From: a virus
Direction: 5' to 3' (one strand)
Virus record (IMG/VR): IMGVR_UViG_3300017776_000071
Location: 1-33,894 of that record
DNA: 33,894 bases
The translations under genes were made by a program, and so were the position numbers. Of the stretch, positions 14,969 to 21,579 are shown piece by piece; within the stretch, counting starts at the first letter, position 1, and each line of letters begins with the position of its first letter. The notes beneath the pieces were generated by a model. The model saw only the letters and a list, made by a program, of their open reading frames with translations, was not told the DNA's origin and did no database searches.

Positions 14969-16802
14969 TTTAACTAAATATGTAAAAGATGGGATTGTCA
15001 TTGATGAAAATTATATTTTCCGTGGCGCAAACAAATCCACAAACGATTTAATCCATGAGATGTCACGCGATGGCTTGGTAGTAAATTACCTTGACACTAG
15101 CGGTGAGCTTGTGCGGGTGAAAGTGACTAGCGGGGATAATCATCGACCCGATAAACATGGCGAAAAATCTGGGTGGTATACATTTTTCACGAATGGCGAA
15201 TATCAAAACGCAGTTTATGGTAATTGGCGTACTGGCTTACAAAAGCAATGGAGTAACATTGATCCCAATGAACTCAGTATCACGCAACGCAATCAAATAA
15301 AAGCAGATATGAGCGCGGCTAAGGAGCAAGCCGAGGCAGAAAGAAAGATACGGCAGAATGAAGTCGCAGAGCTATGTCAAACGCGCTTTGGAACTTACCA
15401 AGAATTAACCGCACATCCTTATCTGGATGCCAAGGGTATCAAGAATGAATATGGGTTTCGTGAGCATAAAGGCACGTTAGTAGTGCCTATCTATTCTACG
15501 GATGGTGAGTTACGTTCTTTGCAATATATAGATAAGAAGGGGCGGAAGCGTTTTGTATCGTCATCTGAGATCAAGGGAAACGTATTCCCGATAGGCTTCA
15601 ATTTGGGTGCATTAGGTGAGCTTGAGAGTGTGCTAGTGTGCGAGGGGGTGGCAACTGGAGTCAGTTTACACATGGCAACTAAGCAAGCGGTGCTAGTGGT
15701 GTTCAGTGCGAGCTTTGGTTTAGAGGCTTTAACCAGATTAAGAAAAATAAGTAAGGCGAGATTGATTTTGGCATTTGACAATGATGCCAATGGGGTGGGG
15801 CAAAAGAAGGCCGCTGAGTGCAGTAACAGTTTACACAATACCATTATTAGATTGCCATCAGTGCAAGGTGATTTTAATGATTTACATCTTGAGCGTGGGA
15901 TTGAAGCGGTTAAGCTAGAGATTGAAGGTGGTGGTATTGGGATCAAGCGATATGAGATACGATCATTAGTTGGTGAGCCACCGCCAGTACAATTTTTGGT
16001 TGATCGTTTGATCCCTTTAGCTACCCCTGGTGTGCTTGCGGCTGTGGGTGGTATTGGTAAATCGTTTCTAGCGTTACAGTTAGCTATGAACATTGCCAAT
16101 GGTTCAGGTAAGTTTTTAGGTAAAAACATTTTACAATCTGGCAACTCAGTTATTTTTGCCAGTGAAGATTCACGCACTGAAATACATCGCAGAATTCACG
16201 CGCTTGATCCAGAGGGTAAACGATTCGATGCACCATACGATGTGTATTGTGTGACGATTGCAGACATGGGTAAACCAATGATCTTATTATCTGAGGATAA
16301 TATCACCAGTATTGCAACCGAGATTGTCGAAGAGTTAAAAACCATTCCAGATTTAAAACTTTTAGTATTTGATCCAATTCAATCATTCGTTGCGGCAAGC
16401 TCACCTATTAGTAATAGCAATGAGTCAGCGCAACTGTGGTGTACTTTTTGTGCGAGTATCGCGGCACAATTAGGATGCACTGTTTTAAGTATTCATCACA
16501 TGAATAAATCAGCCTTAACAGGTGCGGAGAGTGCGATGGATGCTAGACAAAGTATTAGAGGCGCTTCAAGTATAGTCGATGGGATGCGGTTCGCATTTGC
16601 CATGTGGTTGACTGATGAGAAAGAAGCCAATCGAGTATGTTTGGCGCAAGGTATTGAACCTGATCCAACAGCGGTGGTGCGGGCGGGCATGGTGAAAAGT
16701 AATAGCGGTAATATTGACAATTCAATAATGACTTTAATTCGCAAAAAAAATAGTCCAGTATTAGATATATTAAAAGAGAGTAAGGAGATAAAATGGGATT
16801 AG
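14958..16802 (+). CDS. TOPRIM primase fused to RecA-like helicase
   Basis: A 614-residue protein; ATG 14961 is an equally good start. After an unassigned N-terminal part, the TOPRIM domain shows VLVCEGVATG with Glu229 and LAFDNDANG with Asp274/Asp276. Then a RecA-like (AAA_25/RepA-type) domain shows AAVGGIGKSFLALQLA with Lys368, Walker B LLVFDPIQSF with Asp472 and LSIHHMNKSA. The usual zinc-ribbon primase start (CHC2-like) is not seen, so template recognition may use the separate zinc protein upstream. It is the central replication enzyme of the operon, with no phage polymerase beside it. It overlaps the methyltransferase by 10 bases. Confidence 0.85.
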   Translation: MMVDLTKYVKDGIVIDENYIFRGANKSTNDLIHEMSRDGLVVNYLDTSGELVRVKVTSGDNHRPDKHGEKSGWYTFFTNGEYQNAVYGNWRTGLQKQWSNIDPNELSITQRNQIKADMSAAKEQAEAERKIRQNEVAELCQTRFGTYQELTAHPYLDAKGIKNEYGFREHKGTLVVPIYSTDGELRSLQYIDKKGRKRFVSSSEIKGNVFPIGFNLGALGELESVLVCEGVATGVSLHMATKQAVLVVFSASFGLEALTRLRKISKARLILAFDNDANGVGQKKAAECSNSLHNTIIRLPSVQGDFNDLHLERGIEAVKLEIEGGGIGIKRYEIRSLVGEPPPVQFLVDRLIPLATPGVLAAVGGIGKSFLALQLAMNIANGSGKFLGKNILQSGNSVIFASEDSRTEIHRRIHALDPEGKRFDAPYDVYCVTIADMGKPMILLSEDNITSIATEIVEELKTIPDLKLLVFDPIQSFVAASSPISNSNESAQLWCTFCASIAAQLGCTVLSIHHMNKSALTGAESAMDARQSIRGASSIVDGMRFAFAMWLTDEKEANRVCLAQGIEPDPTAVVRAGMVKSNSGNIDNSIMTLIRKKNSPVLDILKESKEIKWD

Positions 16803-17890
16803 AAACTAATAGAACATTGTATGGCGATTGCCGAGAAACATTAAAAGAATTGCCAGAAAAATGTATTAACACTTGTATTACTTCACCGCCTTATTGGGGT
16901 TTGCGTGATTATGGAACTGGTGAATGGATTGGTGGCGATCCGAATTGCCCTCACATGAGAACTACAAAAATAAGTAAAGACACATCAACTGGTCATAAAG
17001 CTATGTTTGAGCAAGGCAATGTTGTTGGTGATGCTATTTATAAAAACGAATGTCCAAAATGCGGTGCAGTTAGGAAAGACAGTCAATTAGGTTTAGAGGA
17101 AACTCCAGAAGAATTTGTTGAAAACTTAGTTAAGGTATTTAGAGAGGTAAGACGTGTGTTGTGTGATGATGGTACAGTTTGGCTTAACTTGGGTGACAGT
17201 TATTACAATTACAGACCAGGCAAAGGGCAATCATTGATAAAACAAACTGTCAGTAACACGAATCAAGATTTACCTCAAGAAGTGGCAGGACGAGCCAATA
17301 AGATCGAAGGATTAAAAGAAAAAGATTTAGTTGGCATACCTTGGCGAGTAGCCTTTGCTTTACAAGCTGATGGTTGGTATTTAAGACAAGATATTATCTG
17401 GCATAAACCTAATCCAATGCCAGAGAGTGTGCAAGATAGATGCACTAAGTCACATGAATATATTTTTTTGCTAAGTAAAAACCCTAAATATTATTTTGAT
17501 AATGAAGCGATTAAGGAAGATGCTGAAACTGATCCAGTAAAAAGAGATAAAATGGGAGAGGGGTATCAAGCTGATTACGCTAAAGGTAAAAGGTTTAGTG
17601 AGGGAGAAAGAGTCTGGGGTTCTACTAAGAAAAACAAACGCTCTGTCTGGACTATAACCACTAAACCATTTAAAGGCGCACACTTTGCTGTATTTCCACC
17701 TGATTTAATCGAGCCATGTATATTGGCGGGTTGCCCTAAAGATGGTGTGGTACTTGATCCATTTATGGGTAGCGGAACAACAGGAATGGTAGCACAGGAA
17801 TTGGGCAGAAAATGGATTGGTTGCGAGTTAAATGCAGAATATATAAATTTACAAAAGACAAGAACAGCACAACAAGTTTTAGAGTTATAA
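16793..17890 (+). CDS. DNA methyltransferase (N4/N6, beta class)
   Basis: A 365-residue enzyme with AAGGAGATAAA before the ATG. Motif IV is TSPPYWGLRDYG (residues 30-41) and motif I is DPFMGSGTTG (residues 322-331); the IV-before-I order is the beta class. TSPPYW is typical of N4-cytosine and some N6-adenine enzymes. An insert with CPH and CPKCG (about residues 51-90) may bind zinc. LNLGDSYYNY and DIIWHKPNPMPESVQDR also fit. No restriction endonuclease accompanies it, so it probably protects phage DNA or marks it; the target is unknown. Confidence 0.88.
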   Translation: MGLETNRTLYGDCRETLKELPEKCINTCITSPPYWGLRDYGTGEWIGGDPNCPHMRTTKISKDTSTGHKAMFEQGNVVGDAIYKNECPKCGAVRKDSQLGLEETPEEFVENLVKVFREVRRVLCDDGTVWLNLGDSYYNYRPGKGQSLIKQTVSNTNQDLPQEVAGRANKIEGLKEKDLVGIPWRVAFALQADGWYLRQDIIWHKPNPMPESVQDRCTKSHEYIFLLSKNPKYYFDNEAIKEDAETDPVKRDKMGEGYQADYAKGKRFSEGERVWGSTKKNKRSVWTITTKPFKGAHFAVFPPDLIEPCILAGCPKDGVVLDPFMGSGTTGMVAQELGRKWIGCELNAEYINLQKTRTAQQVLEL

Positions 17891-17921
17891 TAAAATGGTA
17901 ACTACATCTAAGGACAACAAC

Positions 17922-18092
17922 ATGAAATGTTGGCATTGCCAAACGGATTTAATCTGGGGTGCAGATCACGAAATTAGCGCAGACAATCCCATCGCTGATC
18001 CAGATGAATATTGCATGGTAACGAATCTATCTTGCCCCGCTTGCAACGCATATGTCGAAGTTTATTTGCCAAAGGAATTAAATCATGAGTAA
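17922..18092 (+). CDS. Small zinc-ribbon protein
   Basis: From ATG 17922, preceded by AAGGACAACAAC, it is 56 residues: MKCWHCQTDLIWGADHE at the start and LSCPACNAYVEVYLPKE near the end, giving two CxxC pairs about 32 residues apart. A longer start at 17895 has no ribosome site. Zinc-ribbon proteins of this size are common in phage early operons; the function is unknown. It overlaps the next gene by 8 bases. Confidence 0.7.
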   Translation: MKCWHCQTDLIWGADHEISADNPIADPDEYCMVTNLSCPACNAYVEVYLPKELNHE

Positions 18093-18183
18093 AGGCAGTC
18101 GCCCTAGAAAGATATTAGATAAGAAAAAATACCGCGATAATTGGGATAAAATATTCCATAAAAAGAGCAAAAAGAAGCAGTAA
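18085..18183 (+). CDS. Tiny basic protein (32 aa)
   Basis: AAAGGAATTAAATC precedes ATG 18085, and the stop is at 18181-18183. The product begins MSKGSRPRKILDKKKYRDNW and ends KKSKKKQ, highly basic with a single aromatic cluster (YRDNWDKIF). Very small proteins with this SKGS...YRDNWDKIF style occur in many phage early regions. It might bind nucleic acid. It ends the early operon just before the repeat array. Confidence 0.65.
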   Translation: MSKGSRPRKILDKKKYRDNWDKIFHKKSKKKQ

Positions 18184-18184
18184 T

Positions 18185-18236
18185 GTTGATGAAGTTTTCA
18201 TCAACCCCTGATGAAGTTTTCATCAACTGTTGATGA
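18185..18236. repeat. 22-bp palindromic operator-like repeat array
   Basis: Three copies are spaced exactly 22 bp apart, at 18185, 18207 and 18229. The first is a perfect 9-bp inverted repeat (GTTGATGAA, three bases, TTCATCAAC). The second keeps 7 inner base pairs of the palindrome with changed outer bases. The third is a half site (GTTGATGA). A spacing of about two helix turns puts the sites on one face of DNA. It lies directly before a -10 element and the gene for an HTH protein. This is the layout of a repressor operator with cooperative binding. Confidence 0.65.
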
Positions 18237-18254
18237 GGAATCGGTCATACAGAC

Positions 18255-18265
18255 TATACTATACT
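18255..18265 (+). promoter_or_regulatory. Candidate promoter, tandem TATACT -10 boxes
   Basis: TATACT occurs twice, at 18255-18260 and 18260-18265, about 100 bases before the HTH gene at 18368. A possible -35 (TTGATG, 18230-18235) lies inside the last repeat unit, with long 19-24 base spacing. A protein bound to the array would therefore overlap the promoter. Confidence 0.45.
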
Positions 18266-18268
18266 AAT

Positions 18269-18296
18269 AGAGAGATGCGCCTGTGGCGCACTCTCT
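18269..18296 (+). promoter_or_regulatory. Leader hairpin before the HTH gene
   Basis: A 12-bp stem (AGAGAG and TGCGCC against GGCGCA and CTCTCT) with a one-base bulge and a three-base loop lies at the probable transcript start. It is followed by TAATTTAAGTTTG, not a clear U-run. It could stabilise the leader or act as an attenuator. The remaining leader (18297-18355) repeats GTTTGAGTATTAGC twice. Confidence 0.5.
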
Positions 18297-18367
18297 TAAT
18301 TTAAGTTTGAGTATTAGCTTTAGTTGTAGTTTGAGTATTAGCATGAGTTTAGGTTTTAGGAGAGAGG

Positions 18368-18802
18368 ATGAACCAGTATTGGTGGATTGAGAGTGGTGGC
18401 GGAGTGCCGAGCGAGGAGCAAGCAAGCGGGTGTGTGCGGTATGCAGTTTCGCAGTATTCGTATTCAAAAGTGAAGCAAGCGGTATGGCGAATCTATCGCT
18501 TGAATCTGGATCGAAAAGATTTAAACGCTTCCGATAAGGTGGTGCTGTATTGCTTGTGCGAGCGTTTCCGCGTGCAAAGTATGAGCAGTACGGATGCGGT
18601 GGGGTATCTTAGTAAGATGTGTGGTATGAATCGCACGACAGTGGGTAAAAGTATTCAGCGGTTAGTGGATGCGGGGTTGATTTGGATTGTGGAAGAGGGG
18701 GAAGTGCGGAAGGCGCATAAGCGGTTGGAAGCGCGGAAGTATTTTAAGAAGCATTTCCTGCTAGTAGGGCTGAGTTATATGCTTGCGGAAGGGGGTAGCT
18801 AG
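18368..18802 (+). CDS. Winged HTH DNA-binding protein (HTH_36/Rep-like)
   Basis: A 144-residue protein with TAGGAGAGAGG before its ATG. The centre reads LNASDKVVLYCLCERF, then AVGYLSKMCGMNRTTVGKSI, then QRLVDAGLIWIVEEGEVRKA, a winged helix-turn-helix as in HTH_36 and replication-initiator N-terminal domains. No catalytic domain is attached. It stands alone behind its own promoter and the 22-bp array, so it may be an autoregulator that binds that array. A replication-initiator role is a second possibility. Codons here are more GC-rich than in the surrounding genes. Confidence 0.7.
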   Translation: MNQYWWIESGGGVPSEEQASGCVRYAVSQYSYSKVKQAVWRIYRLNLDRKDLNASDKVVLYCLCERFRVQSMSSTDAVGYLSKMCGMNRTTVGKSIQRLVDAGLIWIVEEGEVRKAHKRLEARKYFKKHFLLVGLSYMLAEGGS

Positions 18803-18818
18803 GGGGTGGTAGAGAAAT

Positions 18819-18851
18819 GCCCTCACAGAGGCTTGTGGTGCGTGTGAGGGC
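18819..18851. terminator. Inverted repeat between convergent genes
   Basis: GCCCTCACA (18819-18827) is perfectly repeated in inverse orientation as TGTGAGGGC (18843-18851), with a 15-base loop. It lies between the end of the rightward HTH gene and the end of the leftward small-gene operon. No strong U-run follows on either strand, so a two-way terminator is plausible but not certain. Confidence 0.4.
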
Positions 18852-18868
18852 GGGGGGAAGGTGGGTGG

Positions 18869-19051
18869 TTAGGTGTGGTGCTTGTATTTTATCCTTAACC
18901 AGTTGTTATACTTTTTGTGGTATTCGTATTCGCTTAATATATCTTTTTCATGATATTGCTTTTTTTCATCCAGATATCTGCGGTACATTCTCTCTAAGAA
19001 TATTTGAAAGTTGGAACGATTATCGCGCCACCTGTTTTTTAACTTATGCAT
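18869..19051 (-). CDS. Hypothetical basic/aromatic small protein
   Basis: From ATG 19051 it has 60 residues, starting MHKLKNRWRDNRSNFQIFLE and rich in Arg, Lys, Tyr and Glu. The start overlaps the previous stop by 8 bases (ATGCATAA), which supports real translation. The family is unknown. It is the last gene of the leftward operon. Confidence 0.55.
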   Translation of the reverse strand: MHKLKNRWRDNRSNFQIFLERMYRRYLDEKKQYHEKDILSEYEYHKKYNNWLRIKYKHHT

Positions 19052-19214
19052 TGTCACGCTCTTGGTTATCTAAAAAATCCTCGCGTAACGCGGTAGCGTA
19101 TTTAAGTAAGGCCTGTTTCGCAATTGCAGTATTTGGTATCCAGGCGCGTTGTCTGGTTAATCCGCGTTGCTGTTGTACTTGTTCATAACGTTTTGTATAT
19201 TTATATGTTGACAT
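19044..19214 (-). CDS. Hypothetical small protein (56 aa)
   Basis: ATG at 19214 follows GGGAAAGAG at good spacing; the stop is at 19044-19046. The product starts MSTYKYTKRYEQVQQQRGLT and contains RQRAWIPNTAIAKQALLKYA, probably two helices with a basic face. It is below the usual length limit of gene callers. Family unknown. Confidence 0.6.
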   Translation of the reverse strand: MSTYKYTKRYEQVQQQRGLTRQRAWIPNTAIAKQALLKYATALREDFLDNQERDNA

Positions 19215-19235
19215 CTCTTTCCCTTTTTAATTTGT

Positions 19236-19523
19236 TTATAGTTCAGCTTGTTGTTGCATTTGTTGCTGTCTGAGTAATTCCTCTTCAGCTTCAATGCGGT
19301 TTTTGTTTACGCTGTTTTGTAATACTGAGATCAGCAAGTTTTTATCCTTGCCGTTTAAGTCTCGAAACGTGTTAATGATTGTTAATATTTTTTCATTGGT
19401 ACTCATAATTGTATCCTCTTTAGCTATTAGGTTGAGTTTACTAATAAGCGAATCCTTCTCTAGTTCACTTAATAATTCATTGCTAATCACTTGATTAATC
19501 TTCTGTATTATTGAGTGTCTCAT
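19236..19523 (-). CDS. Hypothetical helical protein
   Basis: From ATG 19523 it is 95 residues, all helical, with a Gln-rich end (RQQQMQQQAEL). ATG 19541 is also possible. An internal in-frame ATG at 19406 has a better ribosome site (AGAGGATACAATT) and would give a 56-residue form (MSTNEKILTIINTFRDLNGK at its start), so two products could be made from one frame. Family unknown. Confidence 0.5.
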   Translation of the reverse strand: MRHSIIQKINQVISNELLSELEKDSLISKLNLIAKEDTIMSTNEKILTIINTFRDLNGKDKNLLISVLQNSVNKNRIEAEEELLRQQQMQQQAEL

Positions 19524-19530
19524 AAGTGCA

Positions 19531-19686
19531 TCATATATCATCATAATCATATATGTCAAAATCATGATCCCAGTCGCAGTGCTCACAAAAATATCCATGG
19601 AAATTTAAGCCCACATCATATTCTGGAATTTGAAATTGAATATCTTCACTGCCACATTCAGGACATTCATCGAATAGATCAGTCAT
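19531..19686 (-). CDS. Small acidic zinc-ribbon protein (51 aa)
   Basis: ATG at 19686 lies in the last codons of the upstream gene (8-base overlap); the stop is at 19531-19533. The product begins MTDLFDECPECGSEDIQFQI and continues to CEHCDWDHDFDIYDYDD. The pairs CPEC and CEHC, 22 residues apart, form a zinc ribbon, and the tail is very acidic. Such proteins are common phage early factors with unknown targets. Confidence 0.7.
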   Translation of the reverse strand: MTDLFDECPECGSEDIQFQIPEYDVGLNFHGYFCEHCDWDHDFDIYDYDDI

Positions 19687-19879
19687 TGGAAACCTCCGTT
19701 GCGCGTTCACTTAAATCTTTAAGTAACTCTAAAGAGTTCTCTAATTCCCATTGAGGTAAGTTACCTACTGGAATCATAAATAAAGATTGATTGTCATCCT
19801 CCATAGCCTTTAAAGTTTTTATAATTGTATCTAAAACATAATCTATTTTTTCTATATCGTTCATTAGCTTTTCCATCAT
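19679..19879 (-). CDS. Hypothetical small helical protein (66 aa)
   Basis: ATG at 19879 overlaps the upstream stop by 4 bases (ATGA). The product starts MMEKLMNDIEKIDYVLDTII and has a middle QSLFMIPVGNLPQWELENSL; it is acidic and mostly helical. Family unknown. The overlap on both sides supports translation. Confidence 0.6.
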   Translation of the reverse strand: MMEKLMNDIEKIDYVLDTIIKTLKAMEDDNQSLFMIPVGNLPQWELENSLELLKDLSERATEVSND

Positions 19880-20049
19880 TCGCCTCTCTTTTTACGTTGG
19901 TTTAAAATATCCCTAACGCGGTTTATTGAGTACCATTTTTTTGAAATGGTAGAATCCTTCATAAATCTATACTCGTTATATAACTCATTCCTTAAATGGT
20001 ATAAGTGATCTTCAAGCTGCTCTATTGTTAAGCTGTTATAACTTCTCAT
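19876..20049 (-). CDS. Hypothetical small protein (57 aa)
   Basis: The start ATG 20049 is chosen because it lies in the end of the upstream gene, with AAAGAGAGAG before it; a longer frame exists but lacks such a site. It starts MRSYNSLTIEQLEDHLYHLR and ends NQRKKRGE: a helix with a basic end. Family unknown. Confidence 0.55.
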   Translation of the reverse strand: MRSYNSLTIEQLEDHLYHLRNELYNEYRFMKDSTISKKWYSINRVRDILNQRKKRGE

Positions 20050-20197
20050 TGTTTTCTCTCTCTTTGTTAATAAAACTGATTCTAATGTTATCTGCACGCT
20101 CAATAACGCGTTTTAGTTCTGGCGATATGTTCTGTTTCTTTGCTACTTTGTTGAACTCGCGCCATTGGTTTAGTATTTGTGTATCTTGGTTAATCAT
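20036..20197 (-). CDS. Hypothetical small protein (53 aa)
   Basis: ATG 20197 overlaps the upstream stop by 8 bases, and the stop TAA is at 20036-20038. The product starts MINQDTQILNQWREFNKVAK and ends FINKERENNEKL. It overlaps the next start by 14 bases. Family unknown; the coupling at both ends is the main support. Confidence 0.55.
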   Translation of the reverse strand: MINQDTQILNQWREFNKVAKKQNISPELKRVIERADNIRISFINKERENNEKL

Positions 20198-20408
20198 GGC
20201 TAATTTTAACGATTATTATATCCCACCCAAAAGGGCTACATTCAACCGCAGTTTCGCCAATGTTAAGGGCTATTAAATCGCTAAAACTATGCTCCTGTAA
20301 ATTCCAATCATTTTTATTCTTAATAAAATCTTCTAATAAAACAGTTTTACTTAATTGATTTCCGTATGATTCCTCGTTCCAGATTACTTGAAATTTCATC
20401 TCCTTCAT
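20190..20408 (-). CDS. Hypothetical protein (72 aa)
   Basis: The start at 20408 (MKEMKFQVIWNEESYGNQLS) follows GGGAGTAAGTGAG; the frame extends upstream to 20474 but that part lies in a hairpin region. The product looks like a small alpha-beta protein with an acidic middle and the end DIIIVKISHD. Family unknown. Confidence 0.55.
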   Translation of the reverse strand: MKEMKFQVIWNEESYGNQLSKTVLLEDFIKNKNDWNLQEHSFSDLIALNIGETAVECSPFGWDIIIVKISHD

Positions 20409-20437
20409 CTCACTTACTCCCGTTATTAAACATAATA

Positions 20438-20463
20438 AAGCACACCAGGTGAATGGTGCGCTT
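20438..20463 (-). terminator. Intergenic hairpin 1 of the leftward operon
   Basis: On the minus-strand transcript a 9-bp stem with an 8-base loop forms (AAGCGCACC with GGTGTGCTT). One pair is G-U in RNA but a mismatch on the plus strand. The following bases are U-rich but broken (TATTATG), so a partial terminator or processing site is possible. Confidence 0.45.
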
Positions 20464-20470
20464 GATATGC

Positions 20471-20824
20471 TCAACTATTGATGTTTGAGATTGCCTCGTT
20501 ATAACCAATAACAAAGCCGAACATTTCTTCCTTGGAATTGAATCTCTTTAAATCATGCCCATAATAATGACCTAAAGTAATAGAATGTTTATTAAATAAT
20601 AATCCTTCTTGTTTTACGCTTTTCTTATTGGCATGAGAGTCATAACCATGCTCAATAATATTCTTTTCAAATAATGCGCATTGAAAGGCATAATAATATT
20701 TATTATCACCGCGTAATGAGAAAGTGATTTTCTCTTTGGCTTGTTTAAACTCGATTTCTATATCTTTATTAAATCGATCATGCATTTGTTCTAATGTTTC
20801 TTGTTGTAGTTTTACTGCTTCCAT
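20471..20824 (-). CDS. Hypothetical early protein (117 aa)
   Basis: ATG 20824 follows GAGAGGGTAAGAAG. The product begins with a charged helix (LEQMHDRFNKDIEIEFKQAK) and continues to a mixed part with FVIGYNEAISN near the end. It has no motif that I recognise. Its leader resembles that of the gene at 21158-21472. Confidence 0.6.
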   Translation of the reverse strand: MEAVKLQQETLEQMHDRFNKDIEIEFKQAKEKITFSLRGDNKYYYAFQCALFEKNIIEHGYDSHANKKSVKQEGLLFNKHSITLGHYYGHDLKRFNSKEEMFGFVIGYNEAISNINS

Positions 20825-20840
20825 CTTCTTACCCTCTCTC

Positions 20841-20861
20841 TTGGTTAAAATTAATCTTAAT
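20841..20861. repeat. 21-bp exact direct repeat, copy 1
   Basis: The 21-base block from 20841 (it begins TTGGTTAAAATTAATC) is repeated without change at 21105-21125. In both places it lies before the ribosome site of a leftward gene and after a hairpin, so it forms part of a repeated leader module. Confidence 0.7.
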
Positions 20862-20862
20862 G

Positions 20863-20887
20863 GATTACCGCCTGTTAGACGGCAATC
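20863..20887 (-). terminator. Intergenic hairpin 2 of the leftward operon
   Basis: On the minus strand GATTGCCG pairs with CGGTAATC over 8 bp with a 9-base loop; one pair is G-U only on this strand. The 21-bp repeat follows directly. Regulatory hairpin or weak terminator; no clear U-run. Confidence 0.4.
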
Positions 20888-20899
20888 TATAAGACTAAT

Positions 20900-21088
20900 C
20901 TATATGAGATTTTCGTTAGCGTAGTTACTCAAGATTGAAACAATCTCGCCAGTTGGTCGCGTTGCATTTTCAATTAGAAGTTTTTTAAATTCTAAATCTT
21001 CACAACACATATTAAAAGAAGCACAATTGTTACCCTCAAAAATACTAGCGATTAAGTCTAGTTTATCGTTTTTTGCTCTTGTTCCCAT
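20900..21088 (-). CDS. Hypothetical small protein (62 aa)
   Basis: ATG 21088 follows GAGGAAAGGAAA. The product starts MGTRAKNDKLDLIASIFEGN and has NCASFNMCCEDLEFKKLLIE in the middle with three Cys. Family unknown; probably one small folded domain. Confidence 0.6.
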   Translation of the reverse strand: MGTRAKNDKLDLIASIFEGNNCASFNMCCEDLEFKKLLIENATRPTGEIVSILSNYANENLI

Positions 21089-21104
21089 TTTCCTTTCCTC
21101 TCTG

Positions 21105-21125
21105 TTGGTTAAAATTAATCTTAAT
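21105..21125. repeat. 21-bp exact direct repeat, copy 2
   Basis: Identical to 20841-20861. It follows a hairpin (21127-21150) and precedes the ribosome site of the gene starting at 21088, the same order as in copy 1. Confidence 0.7.
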
Positions 21126-21126
21126 A

Positions 21127-21150
21127 AAACGCACCTAAGAAGATGCGCTT
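21127..21150 (-). terminator. Intergenic hairpin 3 of the leftward operon
   Basis: On the minus-strand transcript AAGCGCATC pairs with GGTGCGTTT over 9 bp with a 6-base loop, using two G-U pairs that are mismatches on the plus strand. TATTAAG follows. The sequence AAGCGCA is shared with hairpin 1. Confidence 0.45.
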
Positions 21151-21157
21151 GATAAGA

Positions 21158-21472
21158 TCAACTGTTATTGAGGTAATCGGCTACAATTTCTTCACCGATA
21201 ATATAGGTATACATGTTAACCACTCTCTCTGGGTCGCTTAAATCTGTGTATACTTCACCAAAATTTGATTGCTCATAATCTTTAATATGATTAATGACTT
21301 CAAAAGCCATATCACCTAACCATTTTTTAGCTTGGTATGTACCAATAATGTAATAATCAGTGTTAAAGATTTCATGGTGTAAATCGTCCGAGTTAGATTC
21401 AATCCATTCTTTATCATAATTAATAATGTGGTCATTAAAATGCTCTTTTATTTCTTCTTTCTTATAGTCCAT
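21158..21472 (-). CDS. Hypothetical early protein, first gene of leftward operon (104 aa)
   Basis: ATG 21472 follows GAGAGGATAAGAAG. The product is acidic, starts MDYKKEEIKEHFNDHIINYD and contains the aromatic run DYYIIGTYQAKKWLGDMAFE. Acidic proteins of this size at the head of early operons are sometimes antirestriction or host-takeover proteins, but I see no proof here. It is served by the -10 element at 21505-21510. Confidence 0.65.
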   Translation of the reverse strand: MDYKKEEIKEHFNDHIINYDKEWIESNSDDLHHEIFNTDYYIIGTYQAKKWLGDMAFEVINHIKDYEQSNFGEVYTDLSDPERVVNMYTYIIGEEIVADYLNNS

Positions 21473-21501
21473 CTTCTTATCCTCTCTTTTGGTTAGTGTT
21501 G

Positions 21502-21515
21502 TGCATTATAATGCA
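21502..21515 (-). promoter_or_regulatory. Leftward promoter with palindromic -10
   Basis: TGCATTATAATGCA is a perfect 14-bp palindrome that contains TATAAT, read leftward at 21505-21510. Its start would lie about 25 bases before the ATG at 21472. TTTACA on the minus strand, 15 bases upstream, is a possible -35. The palindrome could be an operator. Confidence 0.5.
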
Positions 21516-21579
21516 TGAGTGCCTCTGTAAATGCAAGCATATATATGATGTTTCTATAGTTAAATGTCACGAAATCGCT

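Noticed and set aside
15491-16177. 228-residue open frame on the minus strand inside the primase-helicase gene
   Set aside because: It is antisense to the TOPRIM and Walker A motifs, which are clearly coding on the plus strand; composition is shadow-like.
18185-18227. Transcription terminators formed by the palindromes
   Set aside because: Each stem is only 7-9 bp and AT-rich, with no U-run after it.
18185-18236. CRISPR-like repeats
   Set aside because: Only two and a half units without spacers; the palindromic 22-bp spacing fits an operator better.
18817-19188. Open frame on the plus strand behind the HTH gene
   Set aside because: It is Cys/Arg/Leu-rich and antisense to two coupled leftward genes with good starts, and begins in the inverted repeat.
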